From the NCBI RefSeq assembly GCF_013113735.1, contig NZ_CP053346.1:3052001-3116000 (forward strand): a DNA stretch of 64,000 nucleotides, read 5' to 3'. Origin of the DNA: Sphingomonas sp. AP4-R1 (GTDB lineage: Bacteria > Pseudomonadota > Alphaproteobacteria > Sphingomonadales > Sphingomonadaceae). Positions 17,741 to 25,473 of the stretch are shown piece by piece. The notes under the pieces are model-generated. The model was given only the letters and a program-made list of their open reading frames with translations, was not told where the DNA came from and did not search any database. A program made the translations under genes and the position numbers. The first letter of the stretch is position 1. Every line of letters begins with the position of its first letter.

Positions 17741-18133
17741 CGTCAGTCTCCCTTTGGTGCGTGGTTCCGTTGGCGTAAGGAAGGTCTAACGGGTCCGGTT
17801 TATTCCAGGAACACGGATAAGATTGTCCTCATGTTTCGAAAAAATAGAAAAGCTGGAGAGGTAAGCCGCCATTTGCCCTTATAGCCGCCTAGCGGCGCGG
17901 CTCACGGGCGGGCCCCTGCAGGGGCTCCGTTCGGGCGCTTTCAGTTGCATTAAGTGCAACTATCGCGGGCGATTTCGGCGCCGAGGAGCGGCGGCGCGCT
18001 GTCGCGGCGGAGCGTCGCGAAACTGAAAGACAAGGCGGCTATCGGTCCTGCCGTCCCTCGCGACGCTCCCGCCATGCAGTTACCTCCCCACCGCTCCGCT
18101 TTTCGTGCCCGGCCGGTGGCGCGCCTGCCCGGC
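17741..18133. other. Spacer with palindromes between the hydrolase unit and the sugar symporter
   Basis: No convincing gene is seen here apart from possible upstream starts of the symporter at 17954 (GTG) or 18074 (ATG). It holds a perfect 14-bp GC palindrome (GCCCCTGCAGGGGC, 17912-17925), a 5-bp-stem hairpin at about 17884-17896, and the 19-bp inverted repeat described separately. The AT-richer stretch at 17800-17870 probably holds the promoter of the minus-strand hydrolase unit. Confidence 0.5.
17943..17961. promoter_or_regulatory. Perfect inverted repeat, candidate repressor operator
   Basis: AGTTGCATTAAGTGCAACT has two 7-bp arms around TTAAG. Size and TTGCA/TGCAA half-sites resemble MarR- or TetR-type operators. 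It lies about 110-190 bases before the likely symporter start. No MarR or TetR gene is in the window, so the regulator would be elsewhere. The operator role is inferred. Confidence 0.45.
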
Positions 18134-19495
18134 ATGCTGAAGGAGACGCGTCTCCTCGCTTATTCCTCGGGCAATTTCGGCAAGAATATCGCGTTCGGCG
18201 GCGCCGATGCGACCATCCTGTTCCTGCTGACCGACCTGTTCGGCGTCTCCGCAGGCATCGCCGGCGCGCTGATGCTGATCGCGCTGGCGGGCGATCTGGT
18301 GTTCGATCTGCTGGCGGCGGCGCTGGTGATCCGGCTGCGGCGATCGGGCCGGGGCTATCGCTGGCTGATCATCGCGGGCGCGGTGCCGGGCGGCGCCGCA
18401 TTCTCCCTGCTCTATGCCGTGCCGGCGCTGGGCGCGCGGCAGGCGTGGATCATGGCGATCACATTGCTGGTGTTCCGGGGCGCCTATGCGGTGATCGACG
18501 TGCCGCACAATGCGCTGATGACACAGATCAGCCCCGACAGCCGCACGCGCGGGCGCATCTCCGGCTATCGCCTGTTCTTCAGCACCACGGCCTCGCTCGC
18601 GGTCGCCTCGATCCTCGCCCCGGCGGTGCAGGCGGCGGCGGGCAGCGGGACGTTCGGGCGGCTGGCGCTGATCGGGCTGGCGGGCGGCATCGTCTTCGCG
18701 CTGACGCTCACCGCATCGGCGCTGACCTCGCGCGGCTCCGATTCCCCGGAGGCCGCCGCCACGGACGGGCTGGCGGTGCCCGTGCGTGACCGGCTGGTGC
18801 TGGCGATGGCGCTGATCGGCATCGTCACCGGCTTCGCCGCGCCGGCCTTCGTGCGGATGCTGCTCTACATCGGCAGCTATGTGCTGGTGCGGCCGGCGGA
18901 TGTGAGCGCGATGCTGATCGCGCTGACGATCGGCCAGTTCCTCGGCGTGTTCCTGTGGACCGCGCTGACGAGCCGCTACGACAAGAGCGTGCTGCTGGCG
19001 GCCGGCCATATGGTCGCGATCGGCGGGATGATGCTGTTCGGCCTGTCGCTGGCGTGGCCGCCCGCTTTGCTGGGCTGCTGCGTCGTGATCGGGATCGGCC
19101 TCACCAGCGTCTATATGCTGCCGTGGGGATTGCTGGCGGATCTGGTGGATTTCGTCGCGTGGCGCCACGGGCGGCGGCTGGAGACGGGGCTGTTCGCCGC
19201 CTATCTGGTGGTGGTGAAGGCGAGCGGTGCCGCCTCGACGGCGGCGATCGGCTGGTGTCTCGACGGGCTGGGCTATGCGCCCGGCGCGGCCCAGACGATG
19301 GCGGTGCGGATCGGCATGCTGGCACTGGGGCTCGGGCTGCCGATCGCGGGCAGCCTCGCCGCGATCCTCGTGCTGCGCCGGCTCGATATGGGGCACGCCC
19401 GCCACGGCGCGCTGGTGAAGGCGCTGGCCCGACGACGCGACCGCGCCGCCGGGGTACGCATCCTCAATCCGGGGCCGAACCCGTCTCGGGATTGA
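18134..19495 (+). CDS. GPH/MFS_2-family sugar:cation symporter
   Basis: The protein has 453 residues from the ATG at 18134, the usual length of glycoside-pentoside-hexuronide symporters. About 12 helices are seen. The N-terminal LLAYSSGNFGKNIAFGGADATILFLLTDLFG and the loop RGAYAVIDVPHNALMTQISPDSRTRGRISGYR are characteristic. The reading frame is open from 17954, but the extra residues are basic and unlike the family. No good Shine-Dalgarno marks any candidate. Its 3' end overlaps the convergent S1/P1-like gene by 32 bases. Probably imports a sugar or glycoside. Confidence 0.85.
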   Translation: MLKETRLLAYSSGNFGKNIAFGGADATILFLLTDLFGVSAGIAGALMLIALAGDLVFDLLAAALVIRLRRSGRGYRWLIIAGAVPGGAAFSLLYAVPALGARQAWIMAITLLVFRGAYAVIDVPHNALMTQISPDSRTRGRISGYRLFFSTTASLAVASILAPAVQAAAGSGTFGRLALIGLAGGIVFALTLTASALTSRGSDSPEAAATDGLAVPVRDRLVLAMALIGIVTGFAAPAFVRMLLYIGSYVLVRPADVSAMLIALTIGQFLGVFLWTALTSRYDKSVLLAAGHMVAIGGMMLFGLSLAWPPALLGCCVVIGIGLTSVYMLPWGLLADLVDFVAWRHGRRLETGLFAAYLVVVKASGAASTAAIGWCLDGLGYAPGAAQTMAVRIGMLALGLGLPIAGSLAAILVLRRLDMGHARHGALVKALARRRDRAAGVRILNPGPNPSRD

Positions 19496-20453
19496 AGCGG
19501 GGATTTTTCGGATCGAGCGGCGAGGGCTCGACCGGCGCGGGCTTCACGGCGCTTTCCTCCCAGGCGCGGCAGATCATGTCGCGCAGCATCGCGGCGCCTG
19601 CCGCCGTCTGGCGATAGACGAGCGCGCGCACGTCCTTGTCCGCATAGTTCGAGAAACCGTCGCGCTTCTCGAGGACATAGACGCTCTCCATCCGGCTGGA
19701 CGCGTCGTCGAGGAAGGCGAGGACGGCATCGAACATGTCGCCGCTGCGGTGGCCGGGCGCGCCGATGCGCGGGGCGATGTCCCGCGTCGTCAGTTGGATG
19801 CTGTCGACGAAGCGGCTCTCGAAGCGGCCGTGGACCGATCCGTCGCGGGTATAGCCCTTGGGGTTATCGCCCCGCCAGCCGTCGCTATGGATGGAATCGT
19901 GGAGCGGCTGCGCGCCGTCGCCGATATAATGGCCGAGCCGGATCACCTGGAACGCGCAATGCTGCTCGGGAAAAGCGCTGTCGCGACCTTCCGCTTTCGC
20001 CAGCCGCACGTAGCGCATGCAGACGACCAGCCGGTCATAGGCCTCGATCGCGGCATAAGGCAGCGTGCCCGTCCAGCGCACGTTGGTGCGCGCGGCCGTC
20101 GCCGGATCCGTATCCTTGATCTGCTCGTAGCGTTTGTAGAGCGCGAGGATGAATTCGTAGCGCGAGCGGGGGATCGGCGTCAGGAACGTGAACTGCTCCT
20201 TGAACCAGCCGTGGTTGGGATCCTCCTCGATCTTCGAGAAATTTTCCGACGCGCCCCGCCAGCTGTCCGGCAGCGAGGCCGAGCCGGCGATATAATCGGT
20301 GTATTTCCGCAGGAAGACCGGGCCGTCGGCGGGGATCGCGTCCAGAGCGGCGTGATCGATCACCTCATGGGCGCGGCCGCCCCAGGCCGAGGCGGGCGCG
20401 GGCAGGCAGGCGAGCGGAAGCGCGGCTAGTGCCGCGAGCAGGGAAAGGCGCAT
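19464..20453 (-). CDS. S1/P1 nuclease-like (zinc phospholipase C superfamily) secreted protein
   Basis: The 329-residue protein has a signal peptide cleaved before W24, so the mature N-terminus is Trp as in this fold. Likely zinc ligands follow the S1/P1 spacing: W24 and H29 (mature 1 and 6), D63, H81 (PNHGWF), H175-x3-D179-x5-H185 (GHYIGDGAQPLH), then H208-x3-E212. The last is Glu, as in zinc phospholipase C, rather than the Asp of P1 nuclease. It should act in the periplasm on phosphate esters: nucleic acid, nucleotide or phospholipid. It is third in a unit after TonB receptor and YdcF. Confidence 0.82.
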   Translation of the reverse strand: MRLSLLAALAALPLACLPAPASAWGGRAHEVIDHAALDAIPADGPVFLRKYTDYIAGSASLPDSWRGASENFSKIEEDPNHGWFKEQFTFLTPIPRSRYEFILALYKRYEQIKDTDPATAARTNVRWTGTLPYAAIEAYDRLVVCMRYVRLAKAEGRDSAFPEQHCAFQVIRLGHYIGDGAQPLHDSIHSDGWRGDNPKGYTRDGSVHGRFESRFVDSIQLTTRDIAPRIGAPGHRSGDMFDAVLAFLDDASSRMESVYVLEKRDGFSNYADKDVRALVYRQTAAGAAMLRDMICRAWEESAVKPAPVEPSPLDPKNPRFNPETGSAPD

Positions 20454-20467
20454 CTCGGTACTCCGGA

Positions 20468-21703
20468 TCAGGGGTCGAGCGGATCGTGCGGATCGACGCG
20501 GACGGACGTGGCGGAGGGCGTGAATTCCAGCTCGGTCGGCGACAGGCGCCGGCCGATCCGGCCCGGCTCGTAGCCCAGTTCCTTGCGGTTGCGCTCGGCG
20601 AACAGCGCGCTCTCGATATTCGCGCTCTGCAGCGGATTGCTGACGACCAACGTCTCCTTCGCGAGCGGCGCGCCCATCGTCACCAGCAGGCGCGCGGCGT
20701 TGCGCATGTTGGTGGTGGTGTGGCGGGCATAAGGCTCGATCACGATCGCGTCGGCGGGCACGCCGTAGCGCTCGATCAGGGCCGCGCGCATCTCGATCGC
20801 CTCGGCGAAGCGGGTGGCGCGCGGATGGGCGCGGCCGCCGCTGACGATGATGAACGCCACGTCGCCCCGTGCGAAGCGATTGGCGGCGAGGCGGACGTGC
20901 AGCTTGCCGAGCTGGCTGAGCGGCATCTCCGTCACCTCCGGGCCCGAGCCGGGGATGATCATCGCGCTGTAGCGATACGCGCTCCAGTCGATGCCCTTGG
21001 CGCGCGCCATGGCCGGGGCGTTATAGCCACCCGCCAGCGGCTCGAAGCCGATCGCGTCGGTGCGATCATGCGCGTCGAGCAAGGCGATGCCGAACTCGAT
21101 CGAGGGGTCCAGCGCCTGCAGCGATCCGGCGCGCGGCGTCTGCGCGATGGCGAGCGCGGCGCGCAGGCGGGCCTGCGCTTCCACGCCATCGGCGGGGATG
21201 CCGGGGCCGTCGATCTGCGGATAGCTAGGCGCGGCACCCAGCGCATAGACGTTCACGATCGTGTTGAAGCCGCTCACCTCGCGCCGAACCTGCGCGGCGA
21301 GGCCATCATCGGCCGCGAACCGCTCCAGGCCGGGTACTTTCTGGAGTGCGGCGACCAGTGCCGCCGTCTCGGCATCGCTCCAGAGCATCGCCTGGGCGGC
21401 GCAGTTCGGGCCGGCCGCGTCCTTGGGATCGGTGCTGCAGACGGCGCGGCGCTTCGCCCGATCGGCCAGCACGCGCTTCAGCTCGGGCCGGGCGGAGAGC
21501 GCCGCGAGACGATCGGGCCGCCCCGCCGCGCTCAGCACCGGGAAGAGCCGGGCCGAGAGCGCGTCGGACAGGCTGTCCGCCACCGCCGCGCTCTGTGGCA
21601 CGGAGCCTACGCCATCCGCCCCGGCAAAAGCCGTGGCGGTGGCGAAGGTGAAGGCCCCGACGGCCACGCAGGCCATCGCGGCGATGGTCAGGCGAGAAGT
21701 CAC
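20468..21703 (-). CDS. YdcF/ElyC-family (DUF218) protein with N-terminal signal segment
   Basis: The 411-residue protein starts at GTG overlapping the TonB receptor stop (GTGA). A signal or anchor segment (RLTIAAMACVAVGAFTFATATAFA) is followed by an unassigned helical region of ~200 residues and a C-terminal DUF218 domain: AMIIPGSGPEV, IIVSGGRAHPRATRFAEAIEMRAALIERYGVP, IVIEPYARHTTTNMRNAARLL. DUF218 proteins are linked to envelope polysaccharide processing, without a proven reaction. The long N-terminal region is larger than in most YdcF proteins. Operon partners are the TonB receptor and the S1/P1-like protein. Confidence 0.85.
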   Translation of the reverse strand: MTSRLTIAAMACVAVGAFTFATATAFAGADGVGSVPQSAAVADSLSDALSARLFPVLSAAGRPDRLAALSARPELKRVLADRAKRRAVCSTDPKDAAGPNCAAQAMLWSDAETAALVAALQKVPGLERFAADDGLAAQVRREVSGFNTIVNVYALGAAPSYPQIDGPGIPADGVEAQARLRAALAIAQTPRAGSLQALDPSIEFGIALLDAHDRTDAIGFEPLAGGYNAPAMARAKGIDWSAYRYSAMIIPGSGPEVTEMPLSQLGKLHVRLAANRFARGDVAFIIVSGGRAHPRATRFAEAIEMRAALIERYGVPADAIVIEPYARHTTTNMRNAARLLVTMGAPLAKETLVVSNPLQSANIESALFAERNRKELGYEPGRIGRRLSPTELEFTPSATSVRVDPHDPLDP

Positions 21704-24216
21704 CAGGACTTGCCGATCACGAAGCGGAAGTTCCGGCCGAAGATCGGGCGACCATAGATGGCCTCGGCGCTGCCCTGGCCGCTCAGCGAGTCGGTGCGGG
21801 TATTGCCCTCGGTCAGGCCGTGCGCGTTGAACAGATTGTCCCCCACCACCTGGAACTGCCACCCCTTGCGGCGGAGCGTCACGCCCGCGCCGATCGTGCC
21901 GTACGCCGGCAGCGCCGTGTTGTTGTACACGTCGACATAGCGCTTACCCATATAGGTGTAACGGCCATAGACCGACACGTCGGTGCCGTGCGTATTGAAG
22001 TCGAAGCTCGGGCGGATATTGCCGTAGATCTTCGGCTCGCGGACGATCTGGTTGCCCTCGGCCAGCGACGGATCGGCGCCCGTCGAGCTCTGGAAATTCT
22101 TGTACTTCGGATCGCTCACCGTCAGCGCGCCGTTCAGCGTGAAGTAGGAGGTGAGCGCCAGCGCGCCGTCGAACTCGACGCCCTTCACCTTGGCCTTGCC
22201 GATGAAAGGCACGTTCACGTCGTTGCGGCCCGTGGTCGGGTCGAAGGCGAGGAACGAGGCGTTGAGCGGATCGAAGTTCGTGTAGAAGCCCGTGAGGTAC
22301 AGATACGAACGGCCCTTCGAGAGCTTCAGGCCGATTTCATACTGATCGGCCTTAGTGGTGATGATCGTCGGGTTGATGCTCATCACGGTCTGCACGTTCG
22401 GCGGCGTCTCGAGATGCGAGGCGCGGCCATAGACGCCGATATGATTGTTGAGGTCATAATCGGCGCCGACCGTCCAGTTGGTGGCGTGGGTCGCCAGCTT
22501 CTGGTTCAGGATCGCGCCGGTGAAGGCGCGGGTGGTGTCGTCGGCCAGCGTGGTGCGGTCGCCGAGGTCCGCCTGCGTGGTGAGCGCCGCCCAGCCGGTG
22601 TAGTTATAATGTTCGTAGCGGATGCCGGCGTCGATCTTCAGGCCCGGCACGATCTCCCACGTGTCGTTGCCGTAGAAGGCGAACATCTTCGCGTCGGAAT
22701 CGCCCTGGTTCAGCGTGGCGGCATAGTTGAGCACGCCATTGTCGGTCACGCGGCCCAGCACCGAACCGGTGGCCGAATAGGCGACCAGATCCAGCGTGCG
22801 CGGCTTGCCCGCCACCTCGATCAGGTAATTCTGATAGAGCGACTTGCTGTCCTCGCCATAGAGGCTGCCGTAGAAGCCCACCTTCAGATCGTGGCTGCCG
22901 AGGCCGGTATCGAAGCGGCGCGCGACCGTGACGGTGCCCTGGCCCGAATAGAATTTCGAGTGGATGTCGCGATACTGGCCCTGCATCACGAGGCCGGATG
23001 CCGAATAGGGATCATAGACGGTGTTGCTGCCCGCCAGCACATAGCCGAGCGAGGTGACGTTGGCGCCGAACGCGGTGCGCGCGCGGGCGAGATAGGAGCT
23101 GGCGAAGGTATTGCCGTCGGCCGGATTGGTCGTGGAATAGAAGGCCGTGAAGTCGAGCTTGCCCTGCGTGTAACCGGCCTTCGCCTCGACCAGCCATTCG
23201 CCGAAATGGCCCTCATATTGCGCGCCGACATTTACCATCTGCATGTGGCGGCCGTCGGACAGATCGCTGTTGCGGCTCTGAATCTGGCCGTTGCCGTCGC
23301 GATACTTGAGGTTCACGTGCCGGAAGGCCGGCGAGTTCATCGTGCCGTCGAAATAGTCGATATACTTGTTCAGCGACACGCTGGGATTGCGCGGATCCGC
23401 CGTCGGGATCGGCAGGTAGAAGACGTTGTGATCGTTCACGTAATTGACGTTGAACTTGATCGAACCGTTGGCGAGATCATGCTTGATGTTCGCGCGGATC
23501 TGGCCGCCCTTGTCGTTCGGAAAGCCGTTGTCGCGATAGCCGTCGTGATAGCGGAGGAAGCCGCCGATCGCATAATAGGTATCGCTGGAGAGCGGACCCG
23601 CCTGATAGGCGTCGAGCCGGTAGAGGCCGGTATCGCCGAGCGTCACCTGCGCCTTGCCGCGCGCCTGATCCTTGCCGGTGACGGTGATGGCGTTGATGAT
23701 CGCGCCCGAATAGCTGGCGTAGATCGGCGCCGGGCCGCCGCGCACCACTTCGACGCGGTCGGTCATCAGATCCTGCTTCAGGATCGCGTCGCCACGGAAG
23801 AAGACGCCGTCATTCTCGTGGAACAGCGGCAGGCCGTCCTGCTGGAAATTCACGAAGCCGCCGTCGTTCGGCAGGCCGCGGATGCGATAGATGTTCTGGA
23901 CTTCGCCGCCGGTGATCTCGGTCTGGAAGCCGGGGAGCTGGCCGATCAGGTCGGCGAAATTGACGGGCGCGATCTTCTCGATCTGCTCCTGCGAAAGCGT
24001 GTTGATCGCATAGGAGGCATCGAACCGGCGCTGCGCGCGGGTCGAGCCGGTGACGATCACGTCCGGGCCCTGCTCGCTCTGGTCGGCCGGAGCGGCATCC
24101 GCCGGCGCGGCGGCGGCGTCGGCGGCCGCAGCGCCCGCGTCCGCTGCGAAGGCAGGCGTGGCCAGGCTGACGCACAGCGCGAAAAGCGCCGTGCCGGCGA
24201 GAATGGATGTCCGCAT
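21700..24216 (-). CDS. TonB-dependent outer-membrane receptor
   Basis: The 838-residue protein starts at ATG 24216 with AAGAGGGG just upstream. After the signal peptide (ending TPAFAAD) comes an Ala-rich linker, a TonB-box-like DVIVTGSTRAQ, a plug domain (IRGLPNDGGFVNFQQDGLPLF, VEVVRGGPAPIYASYSGAIINAIT) and a 22-strand barrel to residue ~838 ending NFRFVIGKSW. The final residue is Trp, where Phe is usual. It heads the TonB-YdcF-S1/P1 unit and is divergent from a ROK regulator, which suggests a carbohydrate or a nucleotide/phosphoester ligand. Ligand not proven. Confidence 0.93.
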   Translation of the reverse strand: MRTSILAGTALFALCVSLATPAFAADAGAAAADAAAAPADAAPADQSEQGPDVIVTGSTRAQRRFDASYAINTLSQEQIEKIAPVNFADLIGQLPGFQTEITGGEVQNIYRIRGLPNDGGFVNFQQDGLPLFHENDGVFFRGDAILKQDLMTDRVEVVRGGPAPIYASYSGAIINAITVTGKDQARGKAQVTLGDTGLYRLDAYQAGPLSSDTYYAIGGFLRYHDGYRDNGFPNDKGGQIRANIKHDLANGSIKFNVNYVNDHNVFYLPIPTADPRNPSVSLNKYIDYFDGTMNSPAFRHVNLKYRDGNGQIQSRNSDLSDGRHMQMVNVGAQYEGHFGEWLVEAKAGYTQGKLDFTAFYSTTNPADGNTFASSYLARARTAFGANVTSLGYVLAGSNTVYDPYSASGLVMQGQYRDIHSKFYSGQGTVTVARRFDTGLGSHDLKVGFYGSLYGEDSKSLYQNYLIEVAGKPRTLDLVAYSATGSVLGRVTDNGVLNYAATLNQGDSDAKMFAFYGNDTWEIVPGLKIDAGIRYEHYNYTGWAALTTQADLGDRTTLADDTTRAFTGAILNQKLATHATNWTVGADYDLNNHIGVYGRASHLETPPNVQTVMSINPTIITTKADQYEIGLKLSKGRSYLYLTGFYTNFDPLNASFLAFDPTTGRNDVNVPFIGKAKVKGVEFDGALALTSYFTLNGALTVSDPKYKNFQSSTGADPSLAEGNQIVREPKIYGNIRPSFDFNTHGTDVSVYGRYTYMGKRYVDVYNNTALPAYGTIGAGVTLRRKGWQFQVVGDNLFNAHGLTEGNTRTDSLSGQGSAEAIYGRPIFGRNFRFVIGKSW

Positions 24217-24293
24217 ATTGCCCCTCTTGAGATTTCGTGGTCGCCGGTCTGGCGACGCGAGAGGCCCCATGGCCGCACAAAATGACGCTTTTA

Positions 24294-24313
24294 ATTATTT
24301 TTGTAAAAATAAT
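24294..24313. promoter_or_regulatory. Perfect 20-bp palindrome, candidate ROK operator
   Basis: ATTATTTTTGTAAAAATAAT has 9-bp arms and a 2-base centre. It lies in a short AT-rich stretch, very unlike the surrounding GC-rich DNA, 77 bases before the TonB receptor start and 45 before the ROK start. The TTATTTT...AAAATAA form resembles operators known for NagC/Mlc-type ROK repressors. Control of both divergent units by the ROK protein is the natural inference. Confidence 0.65.
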
Positions 24314-24358
24314 GATTTTATAAGCGCCCCGGAACGAGGGATCGGGAAGGGACGACGA

Positions 24359-25468
24359 ATGGTACGCGCGCTCGCGCTGGCGAAGGATCAGCGCCGCATC
24401 GTGCAGGAGCTGCGCAAGACGGGCGGCCTTTCCCGATCGCTGCTCGCCACGCGGCTGGAGATCAGCAATGCGGCGGTGACGAAGCTGTCGCGCGAGCTGC
24501 TCGCGCTCGGCGTGATCGAGGAAGTGGACGGCCCCGAAGCCAGGCAGCGCGGGCGGCCGTCCATCCCGATCCGGATCGCGCCCGGCGGCGGCTATGCGAT
24601 CGGCGCCACCGCGCACAAGGGCGTGCTGGATATCGTGCTGGTGGATTTCGCCGGGGGCACGATCGCCACGCATCACGAAAACGTGCCGCCGATCGATCCG
24701 CGCGAATTCGCGAAACGGGTACGCCGGATCACGCACCGGCTGGCCGATCGCCACCAATTGCTGGGCCAGCGCATGCTGGGGATCGGCGTCGCGGTGCCCG
24801 GTCCGGCCCTGTCCAACAAGGGGGATCGCTGGAGCATCGTCGATCAGTTGCCGGGCTGGCGGGGCGCGGACCTGCCCCGGATCATGGGCGACGAGCTGGG
24901 CTGGCCGCTCTGGATCGAGAATGACGCCAATGCGGCGGCGCTGGCCGAACATTATCTCGGCGGGCTGATGGACAAGGTCTCGACGCTGGCGGTGATCCTG
25001 CTGGGCTATGGCATCGGCGCGGGCGTGATCGTGGACGGGCGGCTGATGCGCGGCGAATATGGCGTGGCGGGCGAAATCGGCTGTCTGTTCCCGATCGACC
25101 AGCCCCGGCCGAGCCCGCTGGATCTGCTGTCGCTGCTGCAGGCGGCGGGCTGCCGGGTTTCCTCGGTCGCGGATATCGATCCCGAGGCGCCGGCGCAGGT
25201 GCCGACGATCGAGGCCTGGATGGACCGCGCCGCCCACCAGCTGGAACTGGTCTGCAACACCGTCTTCGCCTGGCTCGATCCCGGCGCGATCGTGCTGGCC
25301 GGGCCGCTGCCGGCGAAGATCCTGCGCGGGCTGGGCGAACGGCTCGGCCGCGCGGCGCTCGTCTCGACGGTGAACGAGCGGCGGCCGCCCGTCCGCGTGT
25401 CGGGGCTGGTGGGATCGCCGATCACGCTGGGCGCGGCCTTGCTGCCGATCCACAGCTTCGCGGGCTGA
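24359..25468 (+). CDS. ROK-family transcriptional regulator
   Basis: The 369-residue protein has an N-terminal helix-turn-helix (about 8-60, KDQRRIVQELRKTGGLSRSLLATRLEISNAAVTKLSRELL) and a C-terminal ROK sugar-kinase-like domain (GIGVAVPGPALSNKG, WIENDANAAALAEHYLGG, GYGIGAGVIVDGRLMRG). The GEYGVAGEIG region keeps GEIG but the downstream Cys-rich zinc motif of many ROK proteins is absent. I chose ATG 24359 because GGGAAGGGA lies in front and the frame further up overlaps the AT-rich promoter. Likely a sugar-responsive repressor of the divergent TonB unit. Confidence 0.9.
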   Translation: MVRALALAKDQRRIVQELRKTGGLSRSLLATRLEISNAAVTKLSRELLALGVIEEVDGPEARQRGRPSIPIRIAPGGGYAIGATAHKGVLDIVLVDFAGGTIATHHENVPPIDPREFAKRVRRITHRLADRHQLLGQRMLGIGVAVPGPALSNKGDRWSIVDQLPGWRGADLPRIMGDELGWPLWIENDANAAALAEHYLGGLMDKVSTLAVILLGYGIGAGVIVDGRLMRGEYGVAGEIGCLFPIDQPRPSPLDLLSLLQAAGCRVSSVADIDPEAPAQVPTIEAWMDRAAHQLELVCNTVFAWLDPGAIVLAGPLPAKILRGLGERLGRAALVSTVNERRPPVRVSGLVGSPITLGAALLPIHSFAG

Positions 25469-25473
25469 CGGGC

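Noticed and set aside
21820..24285. 821-codon open frame antisense to the TonB receptor
   Set aside because: Low-complexity composition rich in Arg, Ala and Val and no motif, while the opposite strand encodes a full receptor with signal peptide and ribosome-binding site.
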